DNA of 64,000 nt from Proales similis (taxonomy: Eukaryota > Rotifera > Eurotatoria > Ploima > Proalidae). Location: assembly GCA_019059635.1 (NCBI GenBank), contig JAGVRJ010000005.1:1922001-1986000 (forward strand), in the 5' to 3' direction. This document shows positions 1-11,343 of the stretch, piece after piece; position 1 is the stretch's first letter, and every line of letters starts with the position of its first letter. Below the pieces are notes generated by a model that worked only from the letters and a program-made list of their open reading frames with translations, was not told the origin of the DNA and searched no databases. A program made the translations under genes and the position numbers.

Positions 1-1
1 A

Positions 2-2118
2 ACTCAGTCTGAAACCGACTCGAACCAAACTAATACGCCCAGCCAAGTCCAAGAGCTAATCGACTCTGACCTTAAAGAGAAGCTCAAAACTCATCTTCGA
101 GAACAATTGGTAAAGTAGCTTGAAACTGTAATCATAAAAAAAAACTTGAATTACTGAGGCGACCAATCGTTTAGAAAAACTGTCCGATCGCTGAGCAAGT
201 TGTAGAGCTAGTTCCCAAATGGACCGGATCGCTCTTTTTTTTGCTTCTCAATTCTCTTGGTGTGGATGAAGAAGAGCAGGAACAGGGCTCTACTGGCCTG
301 GTCAATAATCAATCGCTTCATCGAGCATTGTTCTCCATCGCCTATCACATTGTGTTCAACATGTCAACAACAAACGATTCGGTTTTGGTCCGCCGCTTCA
401 CAGGCCAGCTCAATGATGGCCGGACGGAGCCCGAGTGGCTCAAGGTGTCAGCAGCGTTGGGAACGAATGCATTTGATATAGTCCGACTAATCGAGCATGT
501 TGTTCAATGTGCGACCAGAATAAAAGACAAATCCAGACAAGCTGAGTGCAAGATCGAATTTAGTAAGGAAACAGTGAGTTTGCTAGCCGAGCTCGAACAG
601 CAAATTGTCTCCCAGTACGTGTGGAGTCACCAATCGGCTGTGTGGAAGATGCTCGCTACAGCTGATTCAGAAGCGGACCAAAATGAAAAGCCCAGATTTC
701 CCCGTTTCGACGAGTGCGTTAGTCACAAACAGAATGGAGCCGATCAGTACTTCGGCTCATCACTTCAGTCGTCGCCAATCAAACAACCGATTTTGACCAG
801 AGTAATGGGAAATGATCAAATCTCTTCGAACGGCCCTCCCAAGTTTACAGTCCTTCCGATCAACAGGAGCCTGTCCAACAGTTCAAAAGCTCTCAAGCCT
901 GCCATTGAATACCCGAGCTCGATCAGACTGCTTTGCCGCAAATTCTATTATCTGGCCTATTCGCGTCTGAAGCAGTACGTTGACCGTCTTAACTTGCTCA
1001 ATCTATTCGAAGAGCAATCCAAGCTGTCAGTGAGCACCACTCCCAACTCGACCACGCCCATACTTACTCCGGTTACCCACTCTGCTCAACAGGAGTACCA
1101 GCCGTTGTTTGTGCGCAAGCTTTTTAGTATATTTGAGTTTTGCCTATTGAATGCCACAAATCTCATGCAAAACAACCACATCGACCACATTTTAATGTGC
1201 GTTCTCTACTTGGCCTCTAGGCTGAATTCATTTCCCGTCCGTTTCGAAGAAATAATTCGCGTTCATCGAGATCTCTTGTCCCCTAAAGTCGGCCTGTATA
1301 AAACAATTTGGACTGAAAGTGGCCAAGCTGTGGACATTGTCGAGTTTTATAATGTCCACTTTCTACCGGCAGTGCGGGCTTTTAGCACCGAGCTATTCAG
1401 CGGAAGTTCGGCCAGTCGAGTAAACTCGAGTGATGAATACCTCATATCTCCCCTGATGCCCAAACAAGCTCATCTGCAAGTTCAACTGCAGCCGACCAAA
1501 CTTCTAGATCACGTGTTTGTTTCGCCTTGCAAAAGCAGTTCAGCATCGTCCCTAAACCAAGGAGCCAGAGACCGGAACAAGCTTACTTTCTCCTCAAGGC
1601 TCAGCAATCCGTTCAAGAGCGCAGACGAAATAAACGAGTTGGTGAGGAAAAACGAGCTGCGACTAAAGAGCTCAAACAAGCGCCTGTTTAGTGACATTTC
1701 AATTCAGAACAATATTCCGTTTACAGTGCCAAGCAATGTTATTTCAGCGCACTCATCGACTAACTTACACGGCAAACTCTTCAAAACTAAATCAAGTAAT
1801 TTGGAAGAGTGCAGGGCTCCAAACGGTAGCCAACTGACCACAGTGAACTTGAGCGCTTCTAATGAACAGTTGAACGAAACCGAGCCGAGGCTCAAAGTAT
1901 CGCGCATAAATCTGACCTCAGACAGCAGAAGCGAACTATTCAACAAAGTAATCCTGAACAAAGTGAGCACTTCGCAAACACTTGTGTCAGCGTCTCCAAC
2001 AACAACAACCAAATCCGTCTCTCCTGTTAAGAGGCAAACGCCTCTTGCTCCTTTCGGTGTAAGCTTCAGAGCGAGACTTCAACAGCTTCAAACCGAGCCG
2101 GCAGCAAATCTAAAATGA
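2..2118 (+). CDS. RB1-like: Retinoblastoma-family pocket protein, 3' part (5' end outside window)
   Basis: This is the C-terminal part of a pocket protein, the nuclear repressor that binds E2F and LxCxE partners to restrain the cell cycle. Two exons are visible: 2-109 and 175-2118, joined in phase 0 across a 65-nt intron (GTAAAG...TTTAG). The second half of pocket box A is seen at about 300-650 (LHRALFSIAYHIVF, then a helix ending SHQSAVWKML). After a long low-complexity spacer comes box B at about 910-1390, with LCRKFYYLAYSRL, the HIDHILMCVLYLASRL helix and FYNVHFLPAVRAF, all matching pRB/p107/p130 landmarks. The tail after 1400 is Ser/Asn-rich and basic, with no domain I recognise. The 5' end lies before base 1. 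Whether it is closer to pRB or to p107/p130 cannot be decided here. Confidence 0.88.
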
Positions 2119-3753
2119 TCTGCCTCTCATTCAAAAAGAGGCCGAGTTGATTGAACAAAATTTGAGAATTAATATTTTTTGTCGCTTGTTTTTATTGCTT
2201 TTTTTTTTATTTTACTTCCTCTCCTTATATTCATGTTGTGTATGTTTTACTGAATCGGCTCTAGAACGTATTATTATTGCGTTTAAACAAAAAAGCGATT
2301 ACTCAATGAGAAATCCAATTACTTCAGCTGTTGAGATTGTGAATCCTAAATTTAATTCAAGCGTTTTTAATTAAGTTTTCGTTCACTCCGAACGCGGCTT
2401 CACCGAGCGATAATGAAATTTTGACTCTTTTCGGCTCATTTCTCAAGTCTGAACTGAATGTTTGCTACAAGAGCATCGCCCTTTTTAAAAGCCTTCTCTG
2501 AAAAGTTCAGCACCGAGAAGACTTGTAACAAGCAGCGTGCTACTTGCAAGTCAGCATTGATTATTGGGAGAAGATCGGACCTGAGCAAGTTAACCTCGGT
2601 CCCAATTTGGCTGAGCATTATCCCGCGCGCTTAAAATCAAGCCCAACCCATCTAGCTGAGCATATCTTGCTTTCAGTGATTAGCCCCAGTAAAGAACGAG
2701 AATTGAATTGTCTTAGCTGACTGGGAGACAATCTTGATTGGCAGACCGCCCGTCCAAAATGACATTTGTTTTAAATTGAGCAAGGCCAGGCCAATGAAAC
2801 AGGACACGCTCTGATTTGACTTATTCTGGCCTGTAGCGTGTTTTAAAATGAGACATTTCTCTTTTGTCTTTGGCACTCAAGTATAGGCATTTTGTCATCC
2901 GTTCGCTTCTCAAAGTGCAATTTGCTATTCCAGACGGCAAGCTGATCAAATGTTGAAGAAGCAAAAGAAAAAGTTGCTTCGGCTGCTCAAGTGAAATTCT
3001 TTCTCTCTTGCTTTTTTGGACTCTAGTCTCTCGTTTGCTCTCAACTTTCTCAACGTGACAGCTCACAGAGCCCAGGTCGAAACTGTCCGACCGAGTTTGT
3101 GGCAAACCGCATCGCCTTTAGGGAGCGGACAAGCTATTTATTGAAATACGAGTAGGAAGAAAACAATCGTTCCAAACGAGAAGACAATAATTGAGATTAA
3201 ACTAGAGAATAAAATGGTATACAAGAACATTGATGGCTGCCACTTAATCTCACTAGAGTCCACAGTTGAAACATTTTGAGATTTCATTATTTCTTCTTAA
3301 AGCTCATTGCTTGCTTTTTGTCTGCGTGTGCGTCTGCAGTGCGCCTTTCTGTTTCTCTGTGTCTGTAATTAGCTCGCGGCGAGACTCATTGAACGAGAAT
3401 TAGAAATGCCATGGGCTCAAGTGGAAAGCTGCAATCATGTCAGTGAGCTTTCAGCAAAAAAAAAAAAATGCTTCAAAACACGATTAAAAGACAGTAGGAA
3501 AATTCGGGCTATTTGACACGAATGCGAATCGACTATCGCTCTGCAAAGAATTTAAGATCTGAAACAGATTCGCCTGATGTTGCTGTTGTCGTCGAGTGCC
3601 CACAAAATCACGATGAATATTAATTAGAGAAAATTTCGAATTGTAATAAACACATAGTGTGCCCGAAGTGAGCACAAGTTTCAGATGAGCGAGAGAGCTT
3701 TAGTGTGAGCACTTGCTCACTTGGCTGCTAGTCTCTTTACCTAAGAGCTGAAT
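2119..3753. other. Intergenic / 3' UTR stretch between convergent genes
   Basis: No coding region I can support lies here. The flanking RB-family and hnRNP genes converge, so most of it is probably 3' UTR. An AATAAA on the plus strand near 3208 and its complement TTTATT near 3135 could end the two transcripts, which would make their 3' ends overlap. Short open frames (for example 2821-3105 minus) have no ATG or recognisable family. Confidence 0.5.
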
Positions 3754-5165
3754 TTACTTTTTGCGAAATCGTTTGTTTTGATTCGCTAACTGGCCTCGAG
3801 CACCATTTCTCATTCCTTGTTTGTTAGGGCGAGACTGATTAGGGAACGGGCCTTTAACTGAGTAATCAGTTGCGATTACAGTTGCTGGAAATCCGAGTGC
3901 GCAGTAGAGAAATGGATTTACTTACACTCATTAGAAGGGAGGTTTGGATTGAGTAGACTCGGATTAAGTGGTGGCATCATACTAGGAGGAACCATGGCCG
4001 GGTTCATTTTTGATTGATTAAACGCGTCGAACGAAGAAGCGCCAGGAAACTGCATCGTCTGCTTGGCGGCCTCGAACATTTTCTGAGCGATCATGGCAAA
4101 ATTGGCCATCATGTTGTTCATGTTGGCATTTTGGGGCGCGTTTACTTGCGCATGATTTTGAGATTGCTGCGACTGGTGCTGAGAATGTGGGCGGTGACGG
4201 GCCGGCGTGTTGTCACGATTCTTACGCTTGTGACCTTTGCCACCACCACCGCCGCCGCCGTTCTGCTTTTGATTCGAACGGCCTTGATCAGATCGGCTAG
4301 ATTGGCCCGATCCGTTCTGTTGTTGCTGCTGTTCTTTTGGAAGCGCTTTCTTCACGGCCAATGTGTGGCCGTTAACTACATGAACTTTGTCCAACAGGAC
4401 CTTGTCGACTGGATCGTAGTCATCGAAAGTGACGAACGCGAAACCGCGCGAACGCTTTGTCTCTTTGTCGCGCATGATCACGCATTCAACTATGTTGCCG
4501 TATTTGGCAAAATGCTCGCGCAGGTTATCTTCGGTTATGTCGTCTTTGATGGCGCCTATGAAGAGTTTTGAGGTGGTCGTGTCGGCGCCCGGTTTGCTCG
4601 ACTCTTCGCGTGGCGTTGCTCGTTTCACTTCCAACTCGCGCCCGTCGAGCTTATGAGGTCGGGCCTTCATCACTTGATCGATCATGCTGCGATTGGCGAA
4701 TGTGACGAAACCGAATCCTCTCGATTTGTTTGACTTGTTCTCTCGCATTATGACCGCCTCGGAAACATCGCCGAACTGGCCAAAGTAGGTGTTGAGACCT
4801 TCTTCGGTGGTGCTGTAGCTCAAGCTTCCAATAAAGATCTTGCGGAACTGCTCAGGCCCGGCCGAGTCTGCTTCGCCGCTTGTTGGCTCGTTGGCAGTCC
4901 CCGCTTCTACCTTTTCCTCCTCGCCGTTTTCTGCTGCGAGAGGCTCGTTCTGATCGGCTTCTAGTGACTGGTCGCCGCCATTCAATTCCTCATCGTGTCC
5001 GTTGGCTTCTGGTTCAGTGGCATCAATATCATCGCTTTGGCTCTGATCATCGACCATCTCTTGGCCAATATCTGGGTTACTGTCTTGTTGCGGGGGGCTC
5101 GGTTCGATCTGATCAATATTGTTCAATTGTGGCTCTATATGCTCCATTTGTGTAACTTCTGTCAT
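3754..5165 (-). CDS. HNRNPA-like: hnRNP A/B-type RNA-binding protein with two RRMs
   Basis: This is a nuclear RNA-binding protein of the hnRNP A1/A2 type, expected to act in splicing and mRNA handling. Two exons are proposed: 5165-3926 and 3857-3754, giving 447 aa. An acidic, Gln-rich N-terminus of about 105 residues precedes RRM1 (KIFIGS; RNP1 KSRGFGFVTF) and RRM2 (KLFIGAI; RNP1 RSRGFAFVTF). RRM2 ends in VNGHTLAVKKALPKE, very like hnRNP A1. A Gly run, a basic patch and a Met/Asn/Pro-rich tail follow. The first exon can be read on to a stop at 3918, but that stop sits in a strong donor (AGT|GTAAGT). Splicing to 3857 adds a basic tail ending KRFRKK. I chose the ATG at 5165; the frame extends 11 codons upstream without another ATG. 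Confidence 0.88.
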
Positions 5166-5613
5166 CTTGGCTTGGGCTCTACTGCTCTGCTCGTACAATT
5201 CTAGTGGTCAATTGATCGACACTTCTATTTTATCAATCCAGTTGGAATATCGTATTTAATGCCCTTTATGTGCTTGGCCTGTTTATTGTACTAATATGTC
5301 AAATATGGCCGACCCAATTTGCATTAGGACGCATCGTCTCAGCTCAGAGCTAACTTAACAAACGAACATCTCCTTTTTGCGAAATGTATCTCTTCTCTGC
5401 TTCGATTAAAAATGACATTTCTTAAATTTGTGGCCCGGACCACCTTGAAAAAGAATGAAAAGCGTCACAACAGATAGCAGGAATGATCGGTGATCAAATT
5501 TGGCCAAATTTTCTCTGGTTGCTAGGCAACTTGGCTAAAGCGAGGCACAAAGCAACAGCTTGTTTTAACTCAAATTCAACTCGAATTTAATATTGATATT
5601 AAACGACAGGATA
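5166..5613. promoter_or_regulatory. Shared upstream region of divergent hnRNP and EFCAB5-like genes
   Basis: These 448 bases separate two start codons that point away from each other, so they must hold both promoters and 5' UTRs. No TATA box or other clear element is visible. Confidence 0.5.
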
Positions 5614-8600
5614 ATGGAAGAGCCAGTGTCTTCATTAAGCGCACAAGCTACTTGGTAAATCTATTTGCCGTCTCATTGATTCTTCGCAAAATTGGTCATT
5701 ACTTACGAATACTAAAGCGAGGCCGACTCGGAGCTGGAGAAACTGCTCGAGTGGCGATCCAAACATCAAAAGGACACCGAAGACTCTAAAGAGAGTTTAT
5801 TTGCCATCAGTCGCCAGGTTCCCATGCAGCTGCTTGCACTGGAATGGCTACAAAAGCTCGAGCTTCCGATTGAAACGCGTGCCTACATCGCTGACAATTT
5901 CATCCCAGTGCTTGTTTTGGGCTGCGAGAAGTTGCTGCAGCAAGCGCGTTCACGCGATCTGATCAGTGAAAATAGGGCCGATGTCGATTTCAATCCGATC
6001 AATTTTCTTGCACAATTTCTCATGCGGCACAATCAACGCCATTCTCACTTTGACTCAGGAGCCTATGGTCGCAGCATGCGCGAGATTTCAAGCAAGCTGA
6101 GGGATGAGATGCTTGCCAGCGAAGGAAATAAACTCGCCTTTGTGAAAGAGAATGTTCGCAAGCGACGCAGCGAAAGAGAGCAGAACGCTCGTCAGAAGCA
6201 GCTTGAAGACGAGCGGCGTAAGCTGTCAATCGCCAAGTCATTCGCGCGATTTAATTTGTCGGAAAACGGCCGAATCGAGATTGGACTTGTAATAAAAAAT
6301 CCGCTCAATTTTAACTGTGACGCTGAATTTTAGCCATTTTGAAATCTAGATTCTGGAAATGGTTCAATTTTACGAGCAACACCTCAACGAACTGCCAGCC
6401 GACACCAGAGCCAAATGCCAACTTCAGCTGTTTGAGCTTCCCAGCTTTTGCTATTCGAACGGCGAAATAGACCATAAGAAGCGAATTGTGCGCGATCAAT
6501 TCACCGAGGTAGAAAATTGGTTGCCAGACGCGATCAAGTCGAATTAATACAATTTAACACAAGCTCTTGATTTCGTTCACCAACTCTATAAGCAGCGAGT
6601 GGTTTGATTACTTCATGGAGTTTACAAACCACTACGCCGACTATTTGATCGAAACGGCAAACTGGACCAGTTTTGAGAAAATTCTGCGCCACATCTTTCA
6701 CCTAGTAGATAACACCAAGGTACTTGAAAATCGAGCCAATTCATCACCTAAGCGTCGTCTCGAGACAAGTTAACATTGCGCCAAATTGAAAAGGCCGGCT
6801 TTTTGAGTCGTCGTCGAGTGGTCGATTTGCTTGAGCGATATAGGCATCAAGAAGAAGAGAAAGAGAAACTGCGACATCCAAGTTGCTGTAAGTAACAACT
6901 TCCAGAAGCGATTGGGGACATTTGACTTGACTTGATGCTAATCAGGGCCTGTTTTGGATCCATTCATTAAAGAAGAAAACATATTTGAGCAAATGAATCC
7001 GACGACGACTTGTGAAGAAAAAGGAGAACAAAAGGAGTCAAGCCAGTCTGACAAAGAGGAAAAAGGTTCAATTGAGGTCGAAGAAATGAAACCGGACGAA
7101 AATCCGAAAGAAAAGACAGACAACGCTGATCAGGCTGAGACTGCCGTAGAAGGAGCAGACGCTGAGAAGAAAAACGCAGCGAAAAGTGAAGACAAAGCAC
7201 CTGAAGCGACCAAGCCAGGCGAGAATAATGAAATTGCCAGTGGTGAAACTGAATCAAAGCCAGTTGAGCTGGTGAGTGACTTGAACAAACAAGATGAAAG
7301 CGATGAGAAGCTGATTCCACAGCTGGCGCAAATTTCAAGAGATGACGAGTTGTGTAAGATGCGAAATCGGCTCTTAATTATTCGAAAAAAAAAGTCAGTT
7401 TGCATGATTTCAAGTGTTCATCAGAGGTGCCGAGCTCTTCTATCAACCGAAAGGCTCAGAGATGAATGCGATCGATAAGTACACTGTGTCTGGGCCCGAG
7501 TCGAACAAAAGCCACGAACAGCATGTATTTGATCCATTCTACTTGAGCGAGCTGCAGTTCGTTCGGCTTGTGAGAAACTTCATGTCAAGTGAGCTGCTAA
7601 AGTGCGAAGCAAATGTGAACAGACTCCTGGCGTTCATCAAAGACAACTACGCTGAAAATTACTACGAGAAGATGGGCAAACTTGAAAAGGTTCGCTGAGT
7701 CGCAGGAATTCTCCATAACGCGTTAAGACAAGTTCGACTCTAGAAAGCTGATATCGAATTTGAACAAGGCAGATTCAAGAAGATGAAGAAATGCTTTGAG
7801 AAAATTGACAACGAAGGCCGAGGAAAGATCGAGGTTGCAGTTCTGAAGCAGATCGTGCGCGACTACAAGGACGGAATTTACGAAAGCGAGTTTGAAACTG
7901 GTCAGCAAATTGATCTAGAATCCATATTCTGCGTTGTTTTCAACAAATTTATCTCAAGCTTTGGAAGAGCTTCATTCAACCAGCCAGCGGGACTCGATTG
8001 ATTTCCGTGATTTTGTCGGATTATTCTTGAGCTTCATTGAAATGGTCGGCCACGAAAAGTTCGAGGAGCAAATAACAAATCACTTGAAAGATGCCTTGTT
8101 GGTAAGTTGAGACACCAATTGGTTTTGTAAAAAAAAACCAAACTTGTTAAATGAGCGAACTCTTAGCGAAGTCAAGCGGAGAGCTCACGCGGCGAGCTGA
8201 GGCACAGTTGGCTGGCCCAACTAGAATATGTGGGGCGGTCTGAGTTTGCTGACTTTGATCAGCTCTACAAGCAGTTGTTTCTCACACTGCTCAAGGTTTG
8301 TCCTGCCCAAGAATTGGGTCTTGTCTGGTTTTCTTTTCATCTGGTTTCAAAACAAAAGGATTCGGAGGTGCATGGCACTGGCAAAACGGTCTCCGCTTAT
8401 GTGGCAATGCTCGATAAACTTCAAGATCAGAGCAATGTGCTGCGCTACTATGCCGCCACTCCTGCCGATTCGGCACTGCTTCTTGGCAAAACACTGAAGA
8501 AAAGCGACAAGGCCATCAGGTATAGCCAGTTCGATTTTACATTCTGAACGAAAAACAAGCTCAGAGGTTTGAAAGCTTCGAAGCAGTGAGAACCGGCGAG

Positions 8601-10257
8601 CTTATTCATCTGACCGATCTGAGCTCGAACCCTTCAGTTCACTTTTTCAGCGCCGACACAAACGGACCGAAAAAAGGCGAACTCGTCATCATTCCGCTCA
8701 AGTATGCGCAGAACAAAGTCTATGGAATATTGGGCATCGACACAATGCGATCGCCAGCCTCAAACATAGCCATTCTCGATCATGAAATCCTATTCTACCA
8801 GGTGAGAAGAAGACCAACGAGTCCAACGCCAAGTGCGTTTTATTTTTAAATGTCTTTTTTTTACTGCGAAAAGGGCTTGGCAGACTCTTTTGGAAAAGCT
8901 TTTCAACGTCTGGTTTTTAAAAACCGAACTGTGAAATGCTGTGAAGCGGCAATCCACTGGTTAGCGGCGCGACTTTTAAACGTAAGTTAAAAAACAAAAC
9001 TCAGTCGATAATCAAGATCTTCATCTCTTTTTTTTTTGAACCAAAAGACCGAACGTTTCAAGATTCACTTTGCGCAATTTATCGACCATTCAATGCTTGC
9101 GGTCATAAATTCGGACAAGAAGCTCACCCAGTCAAAAGAGTCGAATGAGAGAAATTCGTTGGTGCTTCGCTGCATCTCAGATTTCTATCGGAAAGATAAA
9201 AAGCTGGAGCAAAATTGCCAAAGCAAACTTGAGATAGTGCCAGAGCGCGTCGGGTAGGACAAGAGAAACTTTGAAATTTCAAGTAAAAAACTTTACTCGA
9301 GCTTCATTTTAGATCAAATTTGCACAAGTGTGCCCTGCTCGGCGAGTACACGGTCGAGTTTATAAACGAGCGATTTCACTACTTTATTCCGGTTCACAAT
9401 GAGGCCGGCAAGACTCTGTTTGTAATCGAAGTTGTGAGCAAAGAAAATGCTGAAATTAAGAGCGAGCAGGACATTCGAACAGTCGAAAAGAGCCTATTCG
9501 CACTTCACAAATGCGGCGAGGAGCTCGTCAATGAGCATTTTGGCATTGGCTCAAATTACTTTAAATATGGTTGGTTTCAGCTCCTTTTGTTTACTTTCTT
9601 TTTCTATTTGCTTCTCTTTACTCACTTGATTAATATTTGTCACAACTAGCATTCGAGAGCTCGTTCGAACACGACAGATTTCAAATCCTATTTGAAAAGC
9701 GTTTGATTAAATTCTTGGAACAAAGCCTTCGAGACATGCAAGGGCAGCAAATAAAAATGCCGGAAGCGATTGGAGATAAGAACGTCGAAAAGTTTCATGA
9801 GCTAATCAAGCTGGTGGCTGATCTAGTTCAAGAGGAGAAGTTCATTCGTAGCTTGGTGAGTGGCATGCATTGTCGAGTTTATTGAGAATGCGATCGGGAA
9901 AGAAAACTAATGACTGCGGTCCATGCGGACAATTTAGGAGCTAAGCGAGCAGCTAATTACCAAGCTCGAGACGTACGACCCAACGACAGAGGACTTTGAA
10001 TTTAATCAGAGCTCAAGTCAATTTAAACCCACCAGCCCCTCAATTATGGAAGGTAACCCAAATTAGAGCTGAGACACCTCTGAGGCCAATAGATAATTAA
10101 ATTCTTGCTTTCAATTTCTATAGAATTAAGCGCGCTCTACGCACACGATTCAGAATCGGTGGACCCGGCTCTCCGATCGATTCTTGACTGGACTTGCTTA
10201 ATTATTGAACTCAAATCAAAGGTCGACATGGCAAAAAGCAAATTACCTGCCGAATAA
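5614..10257 (+). CDS. EFCAB5: EFCAB5-like EF-hand/GAF protein, 18 exons
   Basis: I reconstruct 18 exons: 5614-5654, 5718-6288, 6350-6508, 6564-6719, 6770-6887, 6946-7353, 7415-7689, 7744-7900, 7959-8101, 8167-8295, 8359-8519, 8567-8801, 8874-8981, 9048-9253, 9313-9569, 9650-9855, 9938-10052 and 10124-10257. They join in frame to 1192 aa with GT-AG introns of about 48-80 nt. The N-terminal part carries a DPY-30-like stretch (NPINFLAQFLMRHN), then a Glu/Lys-rich coiled coil and a low-complexity acidic segment (exon 6). EF-hand-like helices follow (exons 7-9). A GAF-like domain spans exons 12-13 (KVYGILGIDTM), with a second related fold in exons 14-16. This order fits EFCAB5, a ciliary/flagellar protein of unclear biochemical role. 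The identity rests on domain order, so a related cilium gene is possible. An AATAAA lies at 10317. Confidence 0.75.
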
Positions 10258-11343
10258 GCGAATGCAAAGCGATGCAAATTATCTTCTTGGGACGTGTGCG
10301 TTAAAATGCATGAGCAAATAAAATTCACATTGATCTCATTTCTGATGAACGTTCCTAATTTCTCTTTATTCATTGTCTCATCGTCTCTTTGTTGATCACA
10401 TTCATGACTTATTAATTTAGGCACTGAAGCGCGATCTGACTAGACAGCCATTATCACGCTTCACATTGTTCTCTCTTCTCAGTCAAATGGCCAGCCTTGC
10501 CTACTCTTGTCCAACTTGGTTTCACCCTTCATTTCTTTAGCAGCCGGATTTCGTTCAAGCTTATATGGCCATTGGTAAGAGAGCGAAAATCCTTCCATGG
10601 TGACAGAAAGCTTCGCCCTATTTAAATTTTGCCTTTCTCTTTGGCAAATCTATGCTTGCCTTTAACGAGAAGAGTGTGGATGAACTGACCGATTAATTGC
10701 TTGTTATCGAGGCGACCCCTTCATATCGCATTATAGAGAAATAACGCCGGCAAGCTGAGCAATAATGATAAATGTGCGCTAAAGCGCTTCGTCATCTCTC
10801 TCCTGCTTTTGTGTTTAGATGAGAAAAAAAAGAATGAGCCTCACTTAACTCGTTCTCTCTTCTTGCCAGCTCGTCATACCTTTCGATTAGGGCATATTTA
10901 TTTTTAGCTCGTAGCAAGATATGTCTCGAGCGCCGATCGCTCACTACTGATCGGGAGTGTAGAGAGATATATTTAAGTTTTTTTTTTGTTTAATGCAATT
11001 ATTGGAAAATTGTTTGTTTGCGACTTTTGCCTGGTTGAAAGAGCGCATCGACTTGATTGCTTTTCTTTTTTTTATCACTCGATTGCTTCATTTTCTTGCG
11101 CTCTCTTCCCATTTTTGCATCTAATTTCTCATTCATTTCTCTTTAATTTCGATCGATTGCCTTTGTTTGATATTTATTCGATAATTCATCTAAAGAGACG
11201 CTTTTGTCAAAAAAAATCCTCAAAGTAGAAAGATCTTAATAGAGTATTGACAACATATACTTTTATGAGTCTATTCCGGACCTGGTCGATTTGGCAGTGA
11301 CAAAAAAAAAAGAAAATCATTTGAGTTTTGACGCGAGACAAGA
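10258..11343. other. Intergenic region, about 1.1 kb
   Basis: It holds the 3' UTR of the EFCAB5-like gene (AATAAA at 10317-10322) and the upstream region of the next gene. The sequence from about 10980 to 11210 is very T-rich. I see no coding region, structured RNA or repeat. Confidence 0.5.

Noticed and set aside
2821-3105. 94-codon minus-strand frame downstream of the RB-family gene
   Set aside because: No family resemblance; position fits 3' UTR.
3918-5198. hnRNP frame taken from 5198 to 3918 as the whole gene
   Set aside because: The first codon at 5198 is TTG, the true ATG is at 5165, and the stop at 3918 lies in a likely intron.
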